From contig OX365955.1 of NCBI GenBank assembly GCA_947247005.1, positions 8,442,001 to 8,506,000 of the forward strand: 64,000 nucleotides of DNA, given 5' to 3'. Numbering within the stretch: the first letter of the stretch is position 1; each line of letters opens with the position of its first letter. Shown here piece after piece: positions 21,179 to 32,514 of the stretch. The position numbers were made by a program, and so were the translations under genes. The DNA comes from Spisula solida. Lineage: Eukaryota > Mollusca > Bivalvia > Venerida > Mactridae. The notes beneath the pieces were generated by a model that saw nothing but the letters and a program-made list of their open reading frames with translations, was not told where the DNA came from and searched no databases.

Positions 21179-23828
21179 GTGCTGCTACTGTCAAGGAGTG
21201 TCAATATCCTGCCTGGTATAGCTGACCACGATATTATCAGCTGTATCATTGACATCAAACCGAAAGTCCTGAAACAAGCCCCCAGAATGGTCCATATGTA
21301 CCAACGAACAGACTGGGATGGTCTACGTTCCCACATGGAAGATTTCGGTAAGACTTTTCTGAGGGATTATCACTCCAAACCTGTTGACAAACTGTGGGAT
21401 GAAATTACTGACGCCCTCCACACAGGTATAAATAAGTATGTTCCTCAGAAAACCTTACGTAGTAAACCGTCACTTCCTTAGATCACACAGGACATCAGAC
21501 GACATATCAGAAAAAGAGACAGCTTATTTCAAAAACATAAGACTCACCATAGACCTAGTGACAGACAGGAATTTTTGACAGCTAAACACACAGTGAAACA
21601 GATGATAAAAGCATCACACAATAAATATATAGACAATATTCTTCGACAATGCGATATTGACGATCTTGAGAACCCATCACCATCTCATGGTAAATCACAT
21701 GTTACTAAAAAGCTGTTCTCACTTCTGAAAAACGCCAAACAGGACTCTCAAGGTATAGCCCCACTGATGAAAGACGACAAACTACATACGTCAAACATGG
21801 ACAAGGCCAATATACTCAACGAACAATTTAAATCTGTGTTTACTGCCAAATCTCCTCTCCGTCTTAGCCAACTGTCTCAGATGGCAGTGCAAGACCTGGC
21901 TGACGAAGGTCTGTTACCAGACAATAACCACACTGACGAGGATCATGTAAACCACTCAATAATGCATGACATAACAATCTCCAAACAGGGAGTATTGAAA
22001 CTTTTAAAAGAACTAAACCCCCACAAGGCGAGTCGTCCAGACAAAATCAAGCCATTGATACTACGAGACCTTGCTGAAACATTGGCTCCTATCATCACTG
22101 TTTTATTTCAATGTTCCTTAGATACAGGTATAGTTCCAAATGACTGGAATAATGCATTCGTTACCCCTCTATATAAAAAGGGAGAGAAATGACTGCCGGC
22201 AAATTATCGGCCCATATCTCTTACCTATATTCTTTGCAAAGTCATTGAGCACATTGTCTCAACAAATCTCGTAGCCCATCTAGATACCAACAATATCCTT
22301 CACGACCTACATCACGGCTTCAGGTCCAAGCGTTCTTGCGAGACATGGAGTTTAATCCAAGTAAGTGCACCGTAATACATGTAACACGTGCAAAAACTCC
22401 ATTGCCCACTCAATATGTCCTGCACGGTCAAGTACTTGAAACAGTGAGCAGCTCCAGGTACCTTGGCGTTGACATAGATAGCAGTTTCACCTGGAACAAC
22501 CACATCCAGCGAGTATGTGCAAGCGCAAATAAGACGCTTGGATCCTTGAGACGTAATATCAGGTCTAAAAATCAATCCATTAGAGAGACTGCCTACAAAG
22601 CGCTAGTTAGGCCCCTGGTAGAGTACTCCTCTCCAGTTTGGAGTCCCCATACTCAAAAGAGCGTACATAAAATTGAGATGATCCAGAGACGCGCAGCCAG
22701 ATGGACCACATGTAAATACACTCCACAGTCTAGTGTATCAGAATTAATCTCTTCCCTCGGCTGGCGTTATCTGGAAGACCGGAGATCCGATGCAAGGCTG
22801 TGTCTTTTTTTATAAAATTATTCATAATAATAATAAATAATATAATAATAACATCTTTATTTAGAGAAGGTAACAAAGGTAACATGTACAGACATATGCA
22901 ATAGACGAATTCACATACATCTTAATTTAAACAAGGCCTTCTATAAAACAAACAACAACAAAACATGTTATTCTGACAATCACTCAAAGTACACACAAAA
23001 GTACTATATGTAAACAATTTAAATATTCAATTTCGTTATTTCCAACATAGAAAATTGAAGTCATACATATATGGTATTAATATTTTGTTTGTGTATTAAG
23101 AAATGTTTTACTGATTTTTTGAACGAATTAAGTGATGTATGCAGACGAATGTTTGTTGGGGTTACATTCCACATATATGCAGACAAATATGAGAAGGACA
23201 TTTTCATGTAGTTTATGTTGTGTTTAGGTGTCACTAAGTCATTGTTACTAACTGATCTAAGGGTGTATGTATTATTACTGGAAAATGTTAATAAATTTGA
23301 AAGATAATTAGGAGCAAGATTCTTATGGACTTTGTAAACCATTACAACTGTATGATAATGACATCGGTTAGTAAAAGATAGCCATTCGAGCTCATTTAGT
23401 AACTCTGAGCCATGTAGCGGTACCCATACCCACATATATACAACATCCGGCGAGATTTCCAAGATATTCTCATAATCTATAGCTTAGACAATTAAATACC
23501 CGGACTGACTACTACAAGTACTTATTTTCCTCCCTTGCTATTGTACAATGGAACAGGTTGCCAGCTAGAGTTGCGCTCCTGCCAGATTTGAACCGTTTCA
23601 AACAGTTACTGGCAGTCAGTTCCCTGTCCCATACAATGCCATAAATGTTTGCGTCGTGTTTTTATCCTTTCACTAAGTCTTTGACTTTTTTTAACATTTT
23701 AACAATATTCTTACTTCACTCACTTGCTTTTATATACTTTTTACTCTTTTATCCACTCACACTGTGCTGACGCGCACCTGCACATAATACCCACAAGGGG
23801 GTGATGCAATATCAATAGATAGAGATAG
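21179..23828 (+). pseudogene. LINE-A: 5'-truncated, internally deleted non-LTR retrotransposon
   Basis: It starts inside the APE-type endonuclease: ILPGIADHDIISCIIDI carries the DHD motif. The same frame, broken by TAG at 21479 and TGA at 22190, gives the RT entry motif NPHKASRPDKIKPLIL, WNNAFVTPLYKKGEK, then NYRPISLT and HGFRSKRSCET. At about 22340 it jumps into another frame at MEFNPSKCTVIHVTRAK. The palm segment with the catalytic Y-x-D-D is therefore missing. The thumb continues to about 22815 and its last part (DYYKYLFSSLAIVQWNRLP) is at 23490-23644, beyond the insertion of LINE-B. The 3' end is a short GATA-like run at 23811-23828. It is a Jockey/CR1-like element by RT type. Confidence 0.85.
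22817..23480 (-). pseudogene. LINE-B: antisense LINE 3' fragment inside LINE-A
   Basis: The - strand frame at 23061-23462 encodes the typical RT C-terminus. ELEWLSFTNRCHYH, VYKVHKNLAPNYLSNLL, MSFSYLSAYMWNVTP and SLNSFKKSVKHFL follow the family order 'L.WL.i..R.......vyK...g..P.YL' to 'FK..lK..L'. It lacks the endonuclease and catalytic RT, so it is strongly 5'-truncated. Its 3' tail is an (ATT)n run at 22817-22855 on the left. It interrupts the thumb of LINE-A, so it is the younger insertion. Confidence 0.75.
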
Positions 23829-24057
23829 ATTTGGTGCAAATAAGAAATTTTAACCACTCTCGATATCGCCCACTGAGTATTTTTTTCTTGAAAAAAAATC
23901 GCTAAGTTTCCTACCAACATAGGATATACAGACAACTATACCAAAATTACGCGTAATGTTGGTATAGTTGCCTGTCTCATAAACAACCACACTGGTATAT
24001 AAAATAACTTGCGAAACTTCAGCAGTTGTAGTTGTCTAGTATTTTACACCATAAACT

Positions 24058-24081
24058 CTATAGGGTATTAATACCCTATAG
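24058..24081. repeat. 24-bp perfect palindrome
   Basis: CTATAGGGTATT is followed directly by its reverse complement, inside the central region of the TTAA element. Confidence 0.8.
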
Positions 24082-24432
24082 AATTAACACTACTATTACT
24101 TAAATTGCCTGAAATTTGTTCGCATTTGATGAAAACGAATCGATAAACAAACCAAATACCTCACTGATGTTTACGCTGTAGTTTGTTGATGTTACAGTTT
24201 GATCACGTGTGAATTACATAATTCACAAAGCATGTTGGAAGGAAACTTAGCGCTTTTTTTTGCAAGAAAAAAATACTCAGTGGGCGACATCGAGAGTGGA
24301 TAAAATTGCTTTTTTGCACCAAATCTTTCATAAGGCAACCGTCGGTGGCTTTCTGTTACATCAATACTTGGTTAGGTTGGAAAATCAAGATATACAAAAA
24401 ATTTAGCCCAATCTGTGAGGCAGCACCTTTAA

Positions 24433-26020
24433 CATATACGCTCAAAAATGTTTTTATAACTACAAAGTGTGGACAGTTGTGGTTTGAAGGAGTTCATAAA
24501 CCGACCATTGTTATTTATGCAGATCCCTTTACCAAATTGTGTTTCTTTAAAAAAGCATAAAGAATTTGAACATTTAGTATAAGATTTCCACCGTGTTGCG
24601 ATTTGATAAAACAGTATCCTAATGCCGAAAAGTGTTGCTGTTAAGTTGAATTATCAAGATATCAAAAGCGCTGTATACAACGTTACAACAGATGAACTTG
24701 CTAACACCATGTGAGTAGGTACGTAGTGGCCAAGAACGATGTTGTTGTGTATGGTAAACGAAACTGTACGTATAAGGTGGAGATTACCTACATGGAACGG
24801 AGACTACTGCTTATAATGTACACGATAATGTTGGTTTAGTTTAAACAATATTTATTTCCATAGTTAGATAAAATAAGATAAGATAAAGTTTAATTCCAAT
24901 CAAGGGTCATATAACATGACATATGAATCACAGATAAAACAAAATGGATTGAAAATATAAACATAACAACAAAAAACTTTTAAAGTAAATAAGGCTTGAT
25001 TTCGATTAGGTAACACAAATAAATAAGGCTTTATGTCTAAAGAATCCTACCTCCCTTCATGCACTTGAAAGATGATGGGAGATAGGATTAATTATTATGT
25101 GTTACAAAGACAAGATTATTGAAGAAAAGAAGTACATATACACGCATTAGTAACAAGTAGTTTTTTGGTAACTTTAGGTAGGAATTGGATTTGTAAACAA
25201 GTCTTTTGGTACTTATATAAATGCATTTCCGAATGTTAATTTGACCAGGTAGCAGCTGGTACTTGTGATGCCGGTGTTGCTGTAGTTGATGATGTTGCTG
25301 TTTAAATAGTTTGCCGAAGTTGATGCTGTTATAAGGTAGGTTTGGCCTGGGATATTTAACGTGAATGCACTTTTATAGTTTGTTTATAGCCTACAAATAC
25401 AAACTGTATAATTTTAAGACAAGTCCTTGTTGATATCTAATATGTATACTGGCTTCCAGCACCTCGTCCTAGAGCACAAAAAGAGTATTACCTAAGTACA
25501 GAGATCAATAGTGTAATATAACTACATCCTTATATAATAAGAGGATAGACGTCACGGGGTCCGACTTCTCTAAATAGGTAAAATTTGGAATGTGAATAAA
25601 TAATATTCCATGCATGCCTCCTTGAATCTATATGAAAATTGGTTTATTAAAAAGATGAAAATAAAACCCAAAAATGAGCATCAGTTCACTCTTAAACGAA
25701 ATTCATAAAAATGACGCCCATGTAAAAAGACAACCGCGCATTTTCGTTCTCTTTATATAACTTACCTTTTTATCAGAGAAATAGATGCAAGTCTTACAAC
25801 CTAGATCAATGACTTCTGACCAGGAGCTATTCTATTGATTGTGTTATCTAGGCCTGCTTCTGACATAGCATTCCTGGTGTTATCCATCGACACGAACTAG
25901 CTTGCTGAGCAATATAATTTGCTACGGAATACAGTTGATTATTTCTATTTTTTCTACTTCAACAGAACTTTGCATCATTAGTTTGTCGACTTTTCATCAT
26001 ATTATTTTATTTAAAAAAGT
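24433..26020. other. No protein gene; repeat fragments
   Basis: 24870-24895 is a run of AAGATA/AAATAAGATAAG followed by AAGTTTAATTCCAATC, which looks like the tail of a LINE on the - strand. 25868-25893 matches the tail of the SINE at 10381-10645 (ATTCCTGGTGTTATCCATCG). The rest is AT-rich with no supported exon. Confidence 0.4.
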
Positions 26021-26026
26021 AAAAAA
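26021..26026 (-). terminator. Pol III terminator of tRNA-Gln
   Basis: A run of six T on the - strand starts four bases after the mature tRNA end, as pol III requires. A second T-run lies just beyond. Confidence 0.75.
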
Positions 26027-26030
26027 GACG

Positions 26031-26102
26031 AGGTTCTACCGAGATTTGAACTCGGATCGCTGGATTCAAAGTCCAGAGTGCTAACCATTACACCATAGAA
26101 CC
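26031..26102 (-). tRNA. tRNA-Gln (anticodon UUG)
   Basis: On the - strand a 72-nt cloverleaf forms. The acceptor stem GGTTCTA/TAGAACC is perfectly paired and the discriminator is T. The D arm carries GTGTAATGGTTAGCA (A box). The anticodon stem CTGGA/TCCAG holds the loop CTTTGAA with anticodon TTG. The T arm has GAGTTCAAATCTCGG (B box GTTCAAATC). The sequence is very close to animal tRNA-Gln(UUG), and intact stems plus the T-run downstream suggest it is functional. It reads CAA codons. No intron. The + strand neighbours are repeats, so it is a solitary gene. Confidence 0.95.
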
Positions 26103-26877
26103 GCTGATGACACATCGGATATTTATGTTGTATATAACTAGATAGCCAAATAATTATTCAATCGGTATCATTCTGGACGCTTTATTTAATTTCAGTTGAA
26201 AGCGTTTAATAACATTGATGATAAATTATCGCAATTTTATCATCTAAGTTCATTTGATGAAATTCACTTTGATTTCGGTTGTTTTTAAAAGCATTTTATT
26301 TATTAAGTATCACCATTCTATTTCCAGAGCATCTGTATATGTAAGTTTCATTTATTTATTATTATAATTTTATTATTTTCTTTGGTATTCATGGTGGGTG
26401 GGGAAATAAAACTGTCCTAATTGGTTATTAATTGGCACCAATTCTTACATGTGCAGGCGATGTGATGTGCAGACGATGTGATGTGCAGACGATCGTTGTC
26501 TACAGTTACAGATGGTGAACAGGTTGTCATAAGTTATCTGGCTCTCGTTTGGACTGTTTAAACTAGGATCTTGCCTAATTTGCGCAGGAGGATTGCCATG
26601 GGAAAGTCTACATAGTCCTGCACCTTCAAACTGAGAATGTCACTCAGTTGTCGGCTAATCCTGGAAATGGTGGCCTGTGATAGACCAGTTGCAGGTCACC
26701 GGTTGCTAAAACCGCAATCATGTGCAGATAGACAGCACAGGTGGTACTGGCAAACTCCTAATGGTGTCTCGTGTTACATTTACAGTTACACATAATTCTG
26801 TTATGTACAGGATTGATTCACACAGGCCTGCCATAATAAAATCATGCAAAAGCCTGAGATTTTAGCAAACATTGAAT
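26103..26877. other. No gene seen; short 17-bp repeat
   Basis: GATGTGATGTGCAGACG is repeated about 2.5 times at 26458-26490. Nothing else is supported. Confidence 0.35.
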
Positions 26878-27000
26878 AAAGCGCGCGAAGATGACAAATT
26901 CAATATTCTGCGCTTAGCGCGCGAACCCCCTCATTCATGCCGCTTAGCACGCGAACCGCCTAATTCAATCCGCTAAGCGTGCGAACCTCCTAAATATAAG
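26878..27000. repeat. 30-bp CG-rich tandem repeat
   Basis: Four degenerate units of about 30 bp carry CGCTTAGCGCGCGAACC, with internal GCGCGC or GCACGC. It is CpG-rich in an AT-rich surrounding. Confidence 0.75.
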
Positions 27001-27705
27001 CCCATCAAGCATTCAAATGGCCTAATAAAATAAACATTTATTAAATTGTAATTAGATAAAGCCATACAAACTAATTGTTCTGTAATATTAAGGTCCTAGA
27101 ATAAAACCAATGTAGAAGAGCCCTACATTTAAAAAAATTTGGTAGCCTTGTCTAGGCAAAATTTAAAAAATGCCATTTCCTCAATTCTAATAAATGAATT
27201 AACAAAATATATTTAACTGACTTGAACAAATATCGACAAGTACATTGTATTTCAATCATTTTCGATAATATACACCTATAATACAATCAGGGCTAGGCAT
27301 AAAAATCAAATTAATAATATAAAAATGCAGACAGCACGTCAGTAGAAGACCGACTTTAAAACCATCTATGTTAAAAGTCGTTTTATACATGTTTATGGAA
27401 AATAGAAGCGTCCAAGTGAGCCAGAGTCCTTTAACATCCTAATCATATTTGGGAAACAACGGGAGGTAGTACATTTTATGACACGTGCTTCCTGTTAATT
27501 GCTTTGTCACCAATTATACCGACTCGCAATAAACACCATCGTTATGAAAACGGTATACACTGTTGTTGAGAACCATGAACGCTTTGATTTTATCAAGATT
27601 GCCGGTAAACTGGACCTCAAAGCCGGTGAGCCGGTAATCACATCTGATTGCCGGTAATTACCGGCTCAATGCCTGAGAAATGGCAGGCCTGTTCACAGGT
27701 TAAAT

Positions 27706-27963
27706 GCGGGGGTTTAGATTTTCCTGATTTATTCGGAATCCCGGATTTATCGTTCCTAAAAGAGCAATGACCGCGGATTTAAATAAAAGCTATTTGATGA
27801 AAATATCTCAAGAAATGACAAAGTTATGGTAAATTTACTCTACTCTGAAGGATTTTCTTTAAAACAAAGTGTGTTAAATATGGAAACAATGTCATTGAAG
27901 GCCTGTTGTTTGACAAAATGGTAGGCCACATACAATTTTTAATTTGGCCCTGTTGACAAGCCT
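27706..27963. mobile_element. hAT-like MITE, degraded copy
   Basis: It shares about 260 bp with 38586-38853 in the same orientation, including ATTTGATGAAAATATCTCAA and GAAACAATGTCATTGAAGG. Its terminal repeats are more eroded than in the other copy. Confidence 0.75.
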
Positions 27964-27970
27964 GTAAGGC

Positions 27971-28306
27971 CGAACTTAAAATATTCTTGGTTTCCCCATC
28001 CCGACCCTAGCAGATTTAGAATGGGTAGGTAGGTAGGGTTAAAATTTTTTTTTGGAACCGTTTCAGTATGATAGTTATTGGTTAAGACATACAAATAATG
28101 AAATTTATAATTAACTTTAAGGTGAACACCAACAGTCTTAAATTTAATGGTAAGAAAGAAGTCAGTAAACAAAAATTAACATTTTCACTTCCAATTTTTA
28201 ATAAAAAAAATATTATTTCAATTTGGGCAATAAAATATTTTGGGTAGGGCCCTTTTTAGTCGGGTAGGTAGGGGATGGGGAAACAAACAATATTTTATTT
28301 TAGGTC
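27971..28306. mobile_element. MITE with inverted repeats ending near TTCCCCATCCC
   Basis: CTTAAAATATTCTTGGTTTC plus CCCATCCC on the left (27971-28002) pairs with GGGATGGGGAAAC and TATTTTATTTTAGG on the right (28271-28306). It directly follows the preceding hAT-like copy. The interior is AT-rich and non-coding. Confidence 0.6.
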
Positions 28307-28439
28307 TAAATAGTATTGTTTTACCAGTTCAATGTTGGTAAAAATTTCCAAGGGATTTGCCCTGTCCTAAACCACCTGTCCTGTCTCCAAACCAACATTT
28401 TGTTGACGATCGCTTCGGCGTCTGACAGTGGCAGCCATC

Positions 28440-28636
28440 TCGGATTTCACTGTAAGTCTACAAATAGTAGACTTAGGATTTTAGACTTATCAGCGTACAA
28501 AGTCTAAGTTAGAAATTCAGCCTTAAGAGTTTGGTGAATTCAACTTATCATCGTTAAGTCCAAGCCCAAGTCTGAGACTTAGCGTAAGTCTATATCTTAG
28601 ACTTATCAACGTTGGTGAATAAGGGCCCTTCGCCCA
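28440..28636. repeat. Palindrome-rich AAGTCTA repeat
   Basis: The motifs AAGTCTA, TAGACTTA and their complements occur at least eight times, giving overlapping inverted repeats. It is probably a small MITE remnant. Confidence 0.5.
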
Positions 28637-28639
28637 ATC

Positions 28640-30230
28640 TTGTTATAGTAGTGCTTTGTCGGCGATTTAGATAAACGTTTATTATACACGTGACCTCGTA
28701 TCAATAAATCAACTGTTAAATTATGCTTATTGAAGGTTTGAGAACTAGGTTAATTTGTTCGTAGTATATTAAGTGGCCATTTTCGTGATATTCTCGAGTG
28801 TCCTGGTACAACCAATGTTATTACTTGATTAACTAATGCATTATAGTTTATACCAGGTCTCCAGTGTATATCTTTAATGTTGTTTACCGTATTGTCGATT
28901 GTGTTCTGTCAGATATATGTAGCTGTCAATCAGACTTACAAGCTTCTTATCATGATTCTGTAACCTTTATTGCTTTGTCAATGACTGATTTGGCACAGTG
29001 CATTCATTAGGCCTTTATGAAGTTAATTATGAAATATTGCCCAGTTTTTAAAATGGAGAGCGGTTCTTGGAGGGCCAGTGTGGAAAGGGAGGGGTTTTCA
29101 AAGGGCTTGTGGGCTGGGGTATGGAAATGGCTTGTGGAAGGGGTTAAGGGAGAGGCTGTGGTATTTGTTGTTGAAGGAGTTGTGGGTGTAGGAGGGGATA
29201 ACCTAGAAATGTATTTTGTATGGCCTAATCTTGTTAAGCTGATTTTTGAAGACTCATTGTTTTCTTTAGATTCAAATTTATGGTGTGTGTGCCATAATTG
29301 CGTACCACTGAAATGTCACTATGTGTAGAATGAAACTGTTAATGTGCTGATGTCTATATGCTGCTAGTTCAAAGGGAAGCTATTTTTCATGTCCACTGTT
29401 TGAAGAGTTATTTCCCTTGAATAACAGCTCCTTACGTGTGATTATTGAAAAGCAGAATAAATTATTGCAGAGGGTATTATCACATTCAGTGGCTATGGTC
29501 TTTTTTACAGTTTAATTCAGCAGGAAGTGTTTGACTTTAAAAAAAAGGAAAAACATGTAACAGAAACCCAGCAACTTTATATTTGACAATTTCAGAGCTC
29601 TACTGATTTCTAACAATTCTCCTGGTGGTATATATGAGGATAATGCAATGCCAAACAGAATTTATACAAAATCTCGAAACAGGTGTTTGTCTGCATTGAA
29701 GACATTATGGAGAATTCCAGGTATACCTTTTAATAAGTATTATACATTCTTTGAATTCTTGATGTTGCAAAAATTCTCACTTGCTATTTGCTAACAGGTT
29801 TTTGTGTGGCGTAAACGCCACACAATGATATTACCACTTTTCAGCTTACGACCAATTTAACGCATTAGGCCTCGGCAAATAAATAGTTCTATGATTTGAA
29901 CAATATTACAAGCATGCAACACAGGTTACACGTATCATTGGACCTGATTTGTTTACATTACCAACATTTACTTATATTAAGACCAACAATTTTATCAGAC
30001 TTTTATTTTTAGAGGATTTTTATAGCAAATCATTCCGCAACGGACTATATTTTTACTACCAACGAATGTTCTCACTGGTGGCGGGAATCTAATAGTTCCC
30101 ACGGTTTTCAATCGTATACTGTAACGTATGTAAATCACTCCGCCGCTGCACATTGCAGACGATGACCTAATTATGTTGTATACAAACATTGATGCTATAT
30201 ATAGCTGGTGGGGGGAACTGAAATAGTTCT
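28640..30230. other. No gene supported
   Basis: A 103-codon frame at 29017-29328 is Gly/Val-rich because of G-rich sequence and shows no domain or splice signal. GGTGGCGGGAATCTAATAGT at about 30076 resembles GGTGGGGGGAACTGAAATAG at about 30207, a short imperfect duplication. Confidence 0.35.
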
Positions 30231-30232
30231 AC

Positions 30233-30631
30233 GTACATATCGATCGGCCGATTAACAATGTTATCGCGGTAAGCGTTAAACGCACTAGTCAATATCTACC
30301 GTGCTTTATATAAGACCTCATAATTTTCGTATCTATTATCCGATTTTGAATATTTAAAGCTTGTAATGAAGCAGAGATATATGTCTCTCTTTTAGACAAC
30401 ATTCAACACGATACCCTAATTAGTTAATCCACGGCGACGAGTAAGAATCCGTTCCGCGTAAAAGTAAGTTTAAAATATCCCGTTTTATACCAAATAAACG
30501 GTCGAAAATCATCAATTATTAATTTAATATTCGATCGATTTTGTTCGTTAAAGCTTGTTTTAAAAGCTAATACTTAAAGGTTTTATAAAATGTAAAACTT
30601 GTTTTTAAAGCATTAATCGGCCGATCGATAT
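30233..30631. repeat. Perfect 20+ bp inverted repeats around a CG-richer segment
   Basis: ATATCGATCGGCCGATTAA on the left (from about 30235) and its exact reverse complement on the right (to about 30630) lie about 360 bp apart. The segment between has more CG dinucleotides than its surroundings and a strong donor-like AAAA/GTAAGT at 30464. It may be a transposon with short termini or part of a promoter region. Confidence 0.6.
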
Positions 30632-30639
30632 GTGGGAGC

Positions 30640-31130
30640 GACGCCATGTTTACCCCTTTTACATACGTTAATATAGAGTGTCATTTAATTAACATGCGTG
30701 GTCATACGGAGAATAAACAGTCAGTTATCTTGACACTGGTCGAATTCTCCAAGTCGTTAAAAATGGTATTTGTAAATATCCCTTCATTGATGCTCAGCAG
30801 TTACTTAAGTAAGTTCCAGGTAACTGCTGGTTCTCTTGGTGTCTTTAGCAGCACAAATGTTTGAGTAAGGGTGGGCTTATCAGAACTGTGACATAAAATT
30901 ATGATACAACCTGGATTCGATATTGCATTTAATGGCATCAGTACGCCACACATCAGTACTTTCAGTGCTTTGATTCAGTTATATTAATGAATTTTCTAAT
31001 ACATGATCATGTAAAAAAGTTATAACCTGTATCTTTGACGATTTAATCATCATCATCATCAGTTGCTGTGCATCCGATGACTGAATGCTATGCCTCACTG
31101 AGTACCATTCAAGGTTGCGGCATTCAATGT
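30640..31130. other. No gene supported
   Basis: A 72-codon frame from 30646 has no domain. 31040-31140 contains a (CAT)n tract and short GCGGCATTCAA repeats. Confidence 0.35.
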
Positions 31131-31135
31131 CGCGG

Positions 31136-31330
31136 CATTCAAGGTCGTGGTAGGTCATGCCTTTCCATGAAAATTTGAAAGTGTGGAGGATTTGCTAGAT
31201 CCTTCTTAAAAAGGCAAGTAGTTAGTACTTGTTAGGATACAGTCTAGAAAAACTGATAGGGTGATTTGACCGTCATACATGTAAGAAAAATTGTTCAGAA
31301 ACAGCGTTTAACCTGAACAAACATACCTCA
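31136..31330 (+). mobile_element. SINE body and tail (5'-truncated)
   Basis: It shares GTTAGGATACAGTC, TGAAAATT and GAAACAGCGTTTAACC with the complete SINE at 34715-34985, in the same order, but no tRNA head is recognisable. Confidence 0.65.
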
Positions 31331-32330
31331 CTGAAGTTTAGAGAACAAGCAATTAGAATGAGACAGTGTTGTGATTAACCTCGATAATCCAATGTCACAT
31401 GTACTAAAGTTTTACTTGCTTTGAAATTATAAAACATACTAATAGTATTTTGTATGATCTGCTTATTTCTGAATGTAATTGTTGCAGCTTGCAACTCCTT
31501 CATGAATGTTAAGTTTGCTGACTTATTTACCGTTCATTCATGCCTAGTATATCATGGATTTCCCATCCAGAATTCATTCATTGGTTTAGAAATTACAGTT
31601 GTCTCCCTTTAATTGCAAAAAATCACTTTAATTTTCCATATAGTTACATCTGTGAAAGTTACTCTTACAATGATAGGATGATAATCAATTGATTAGCTTT
31701 GTAGGGTGTTCATTGTTAACCAATTGCCTTAAGAAAACATTGTTTAAAATTTGGTTTTGACTGGTTGTTTTTTTTGTTGAAAAATATGAACAATACTATT
31801 GAAAGGGTCTGTCCAAATCAGATGTTTTTTCCTGCCAATCTATAATCAGTATTATCAGCATTAATACTGAAAACCCATGCTTTGTGTATAATTGGGCCTA
31901 AGGGGCCTGTAATGATATAATAAAGAACGATAAACTCCAATTAAAACATTGTTATACAAGATCCCTTTGTTATGTATTACAGCATTATTGTTGGTTATAT
32001 TATCAGTCTGGTTGAGGCTATAAAAACTTTTTTTTGTAAATAAAATGTTTTTTCTTTGGATCTGGCATCTGTCCCAGTTCTTGTCCGTTGATACATCATT
32101 GCTCAGTTTTTTTCTTAAGATACAATCAATATAGTATATTATAATTAATTAAAACTTATTATACCCTGGGACAGTTTGGACAACCCTTGCTCATTTTCCA
32201 CTACAATGAGCCAGCAAGTCTACCTAAATTAAGGATACTTGTAGGATAGAAGCCTTTATGCCTGATAAAGGGCTGTGTAGAACCATAATATTAAAGCACA
32301 GTGTTCTAATATGTAACATTGAATCATCAC
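31331..32330. other. No gene seen
   Basis: AT-rich sequence without supported features. Confidence 0.35.
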
Positions 32331-32514
32331 ACCGTATTCCCTCGAATAAACGCCCCCCCCCCCCCCCCCTAATAAATGCCCCCCCCCCCCCCTACTATTT
32401 TTAATTAAGGAAATTTTTTTTTAAAGACTCCGATTATATACTGGTATATATAATCTCTTTTTTTTAAAAAGGCCCTCTAATAATCTCCCCCCTTTTGCAA
32501 TAAGGGAATACGGT
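32331..32514. mobile_element. MITE with ACCGTATTCCCT ends and poly-C tracts
   Basis: ACCGTATTCCCTCGAATAAA at the left and AAGGGAATACGGT at the right are inverted repeats. Two poly-C tracts of 14-20 bases lie inside (32347-32391) and could form i-motif or G-quadruplex structures on the - strand. Their exact length may be an assembly estimate. The related longer copy is at 57561-58183. Confidence 0.7.

Larger units (their letters stand above)
21075..24428. mobile_element. TTAA-flanked palindromic DNA transposon (host of nested LINEs)
   Basis: The ends AGGTGCTGCCTCACAGATTG at 21075 and its reverse complement up to 24428 are flanked by TTAA on both sides (21071-21074 and 24429-24432). The inverted repeats are about 200 bp: the right arm is intact at 24231-24428. 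The left arm is in two pieces, 21075-21178 and 23829-23923, because a LINE is inserted in it. Without the LINE the element is about 704 bp. TTAA duplication is used by piggyBac and Kolobok superfamilies; no transposase frame is present, so it is a MITE and the superfamily stays open. Confidence 0.8.

Noticed and set aside
24306..24560. 84-codon frame
   Set aside because: Half of it is the terminal inverted repeat of the TTAA element.
29017..29328. 103-codon Gly/Val/Trp-rich frame
   Set aside because: Composition reflects G-rich sequence; no splice sites, domain or start context.
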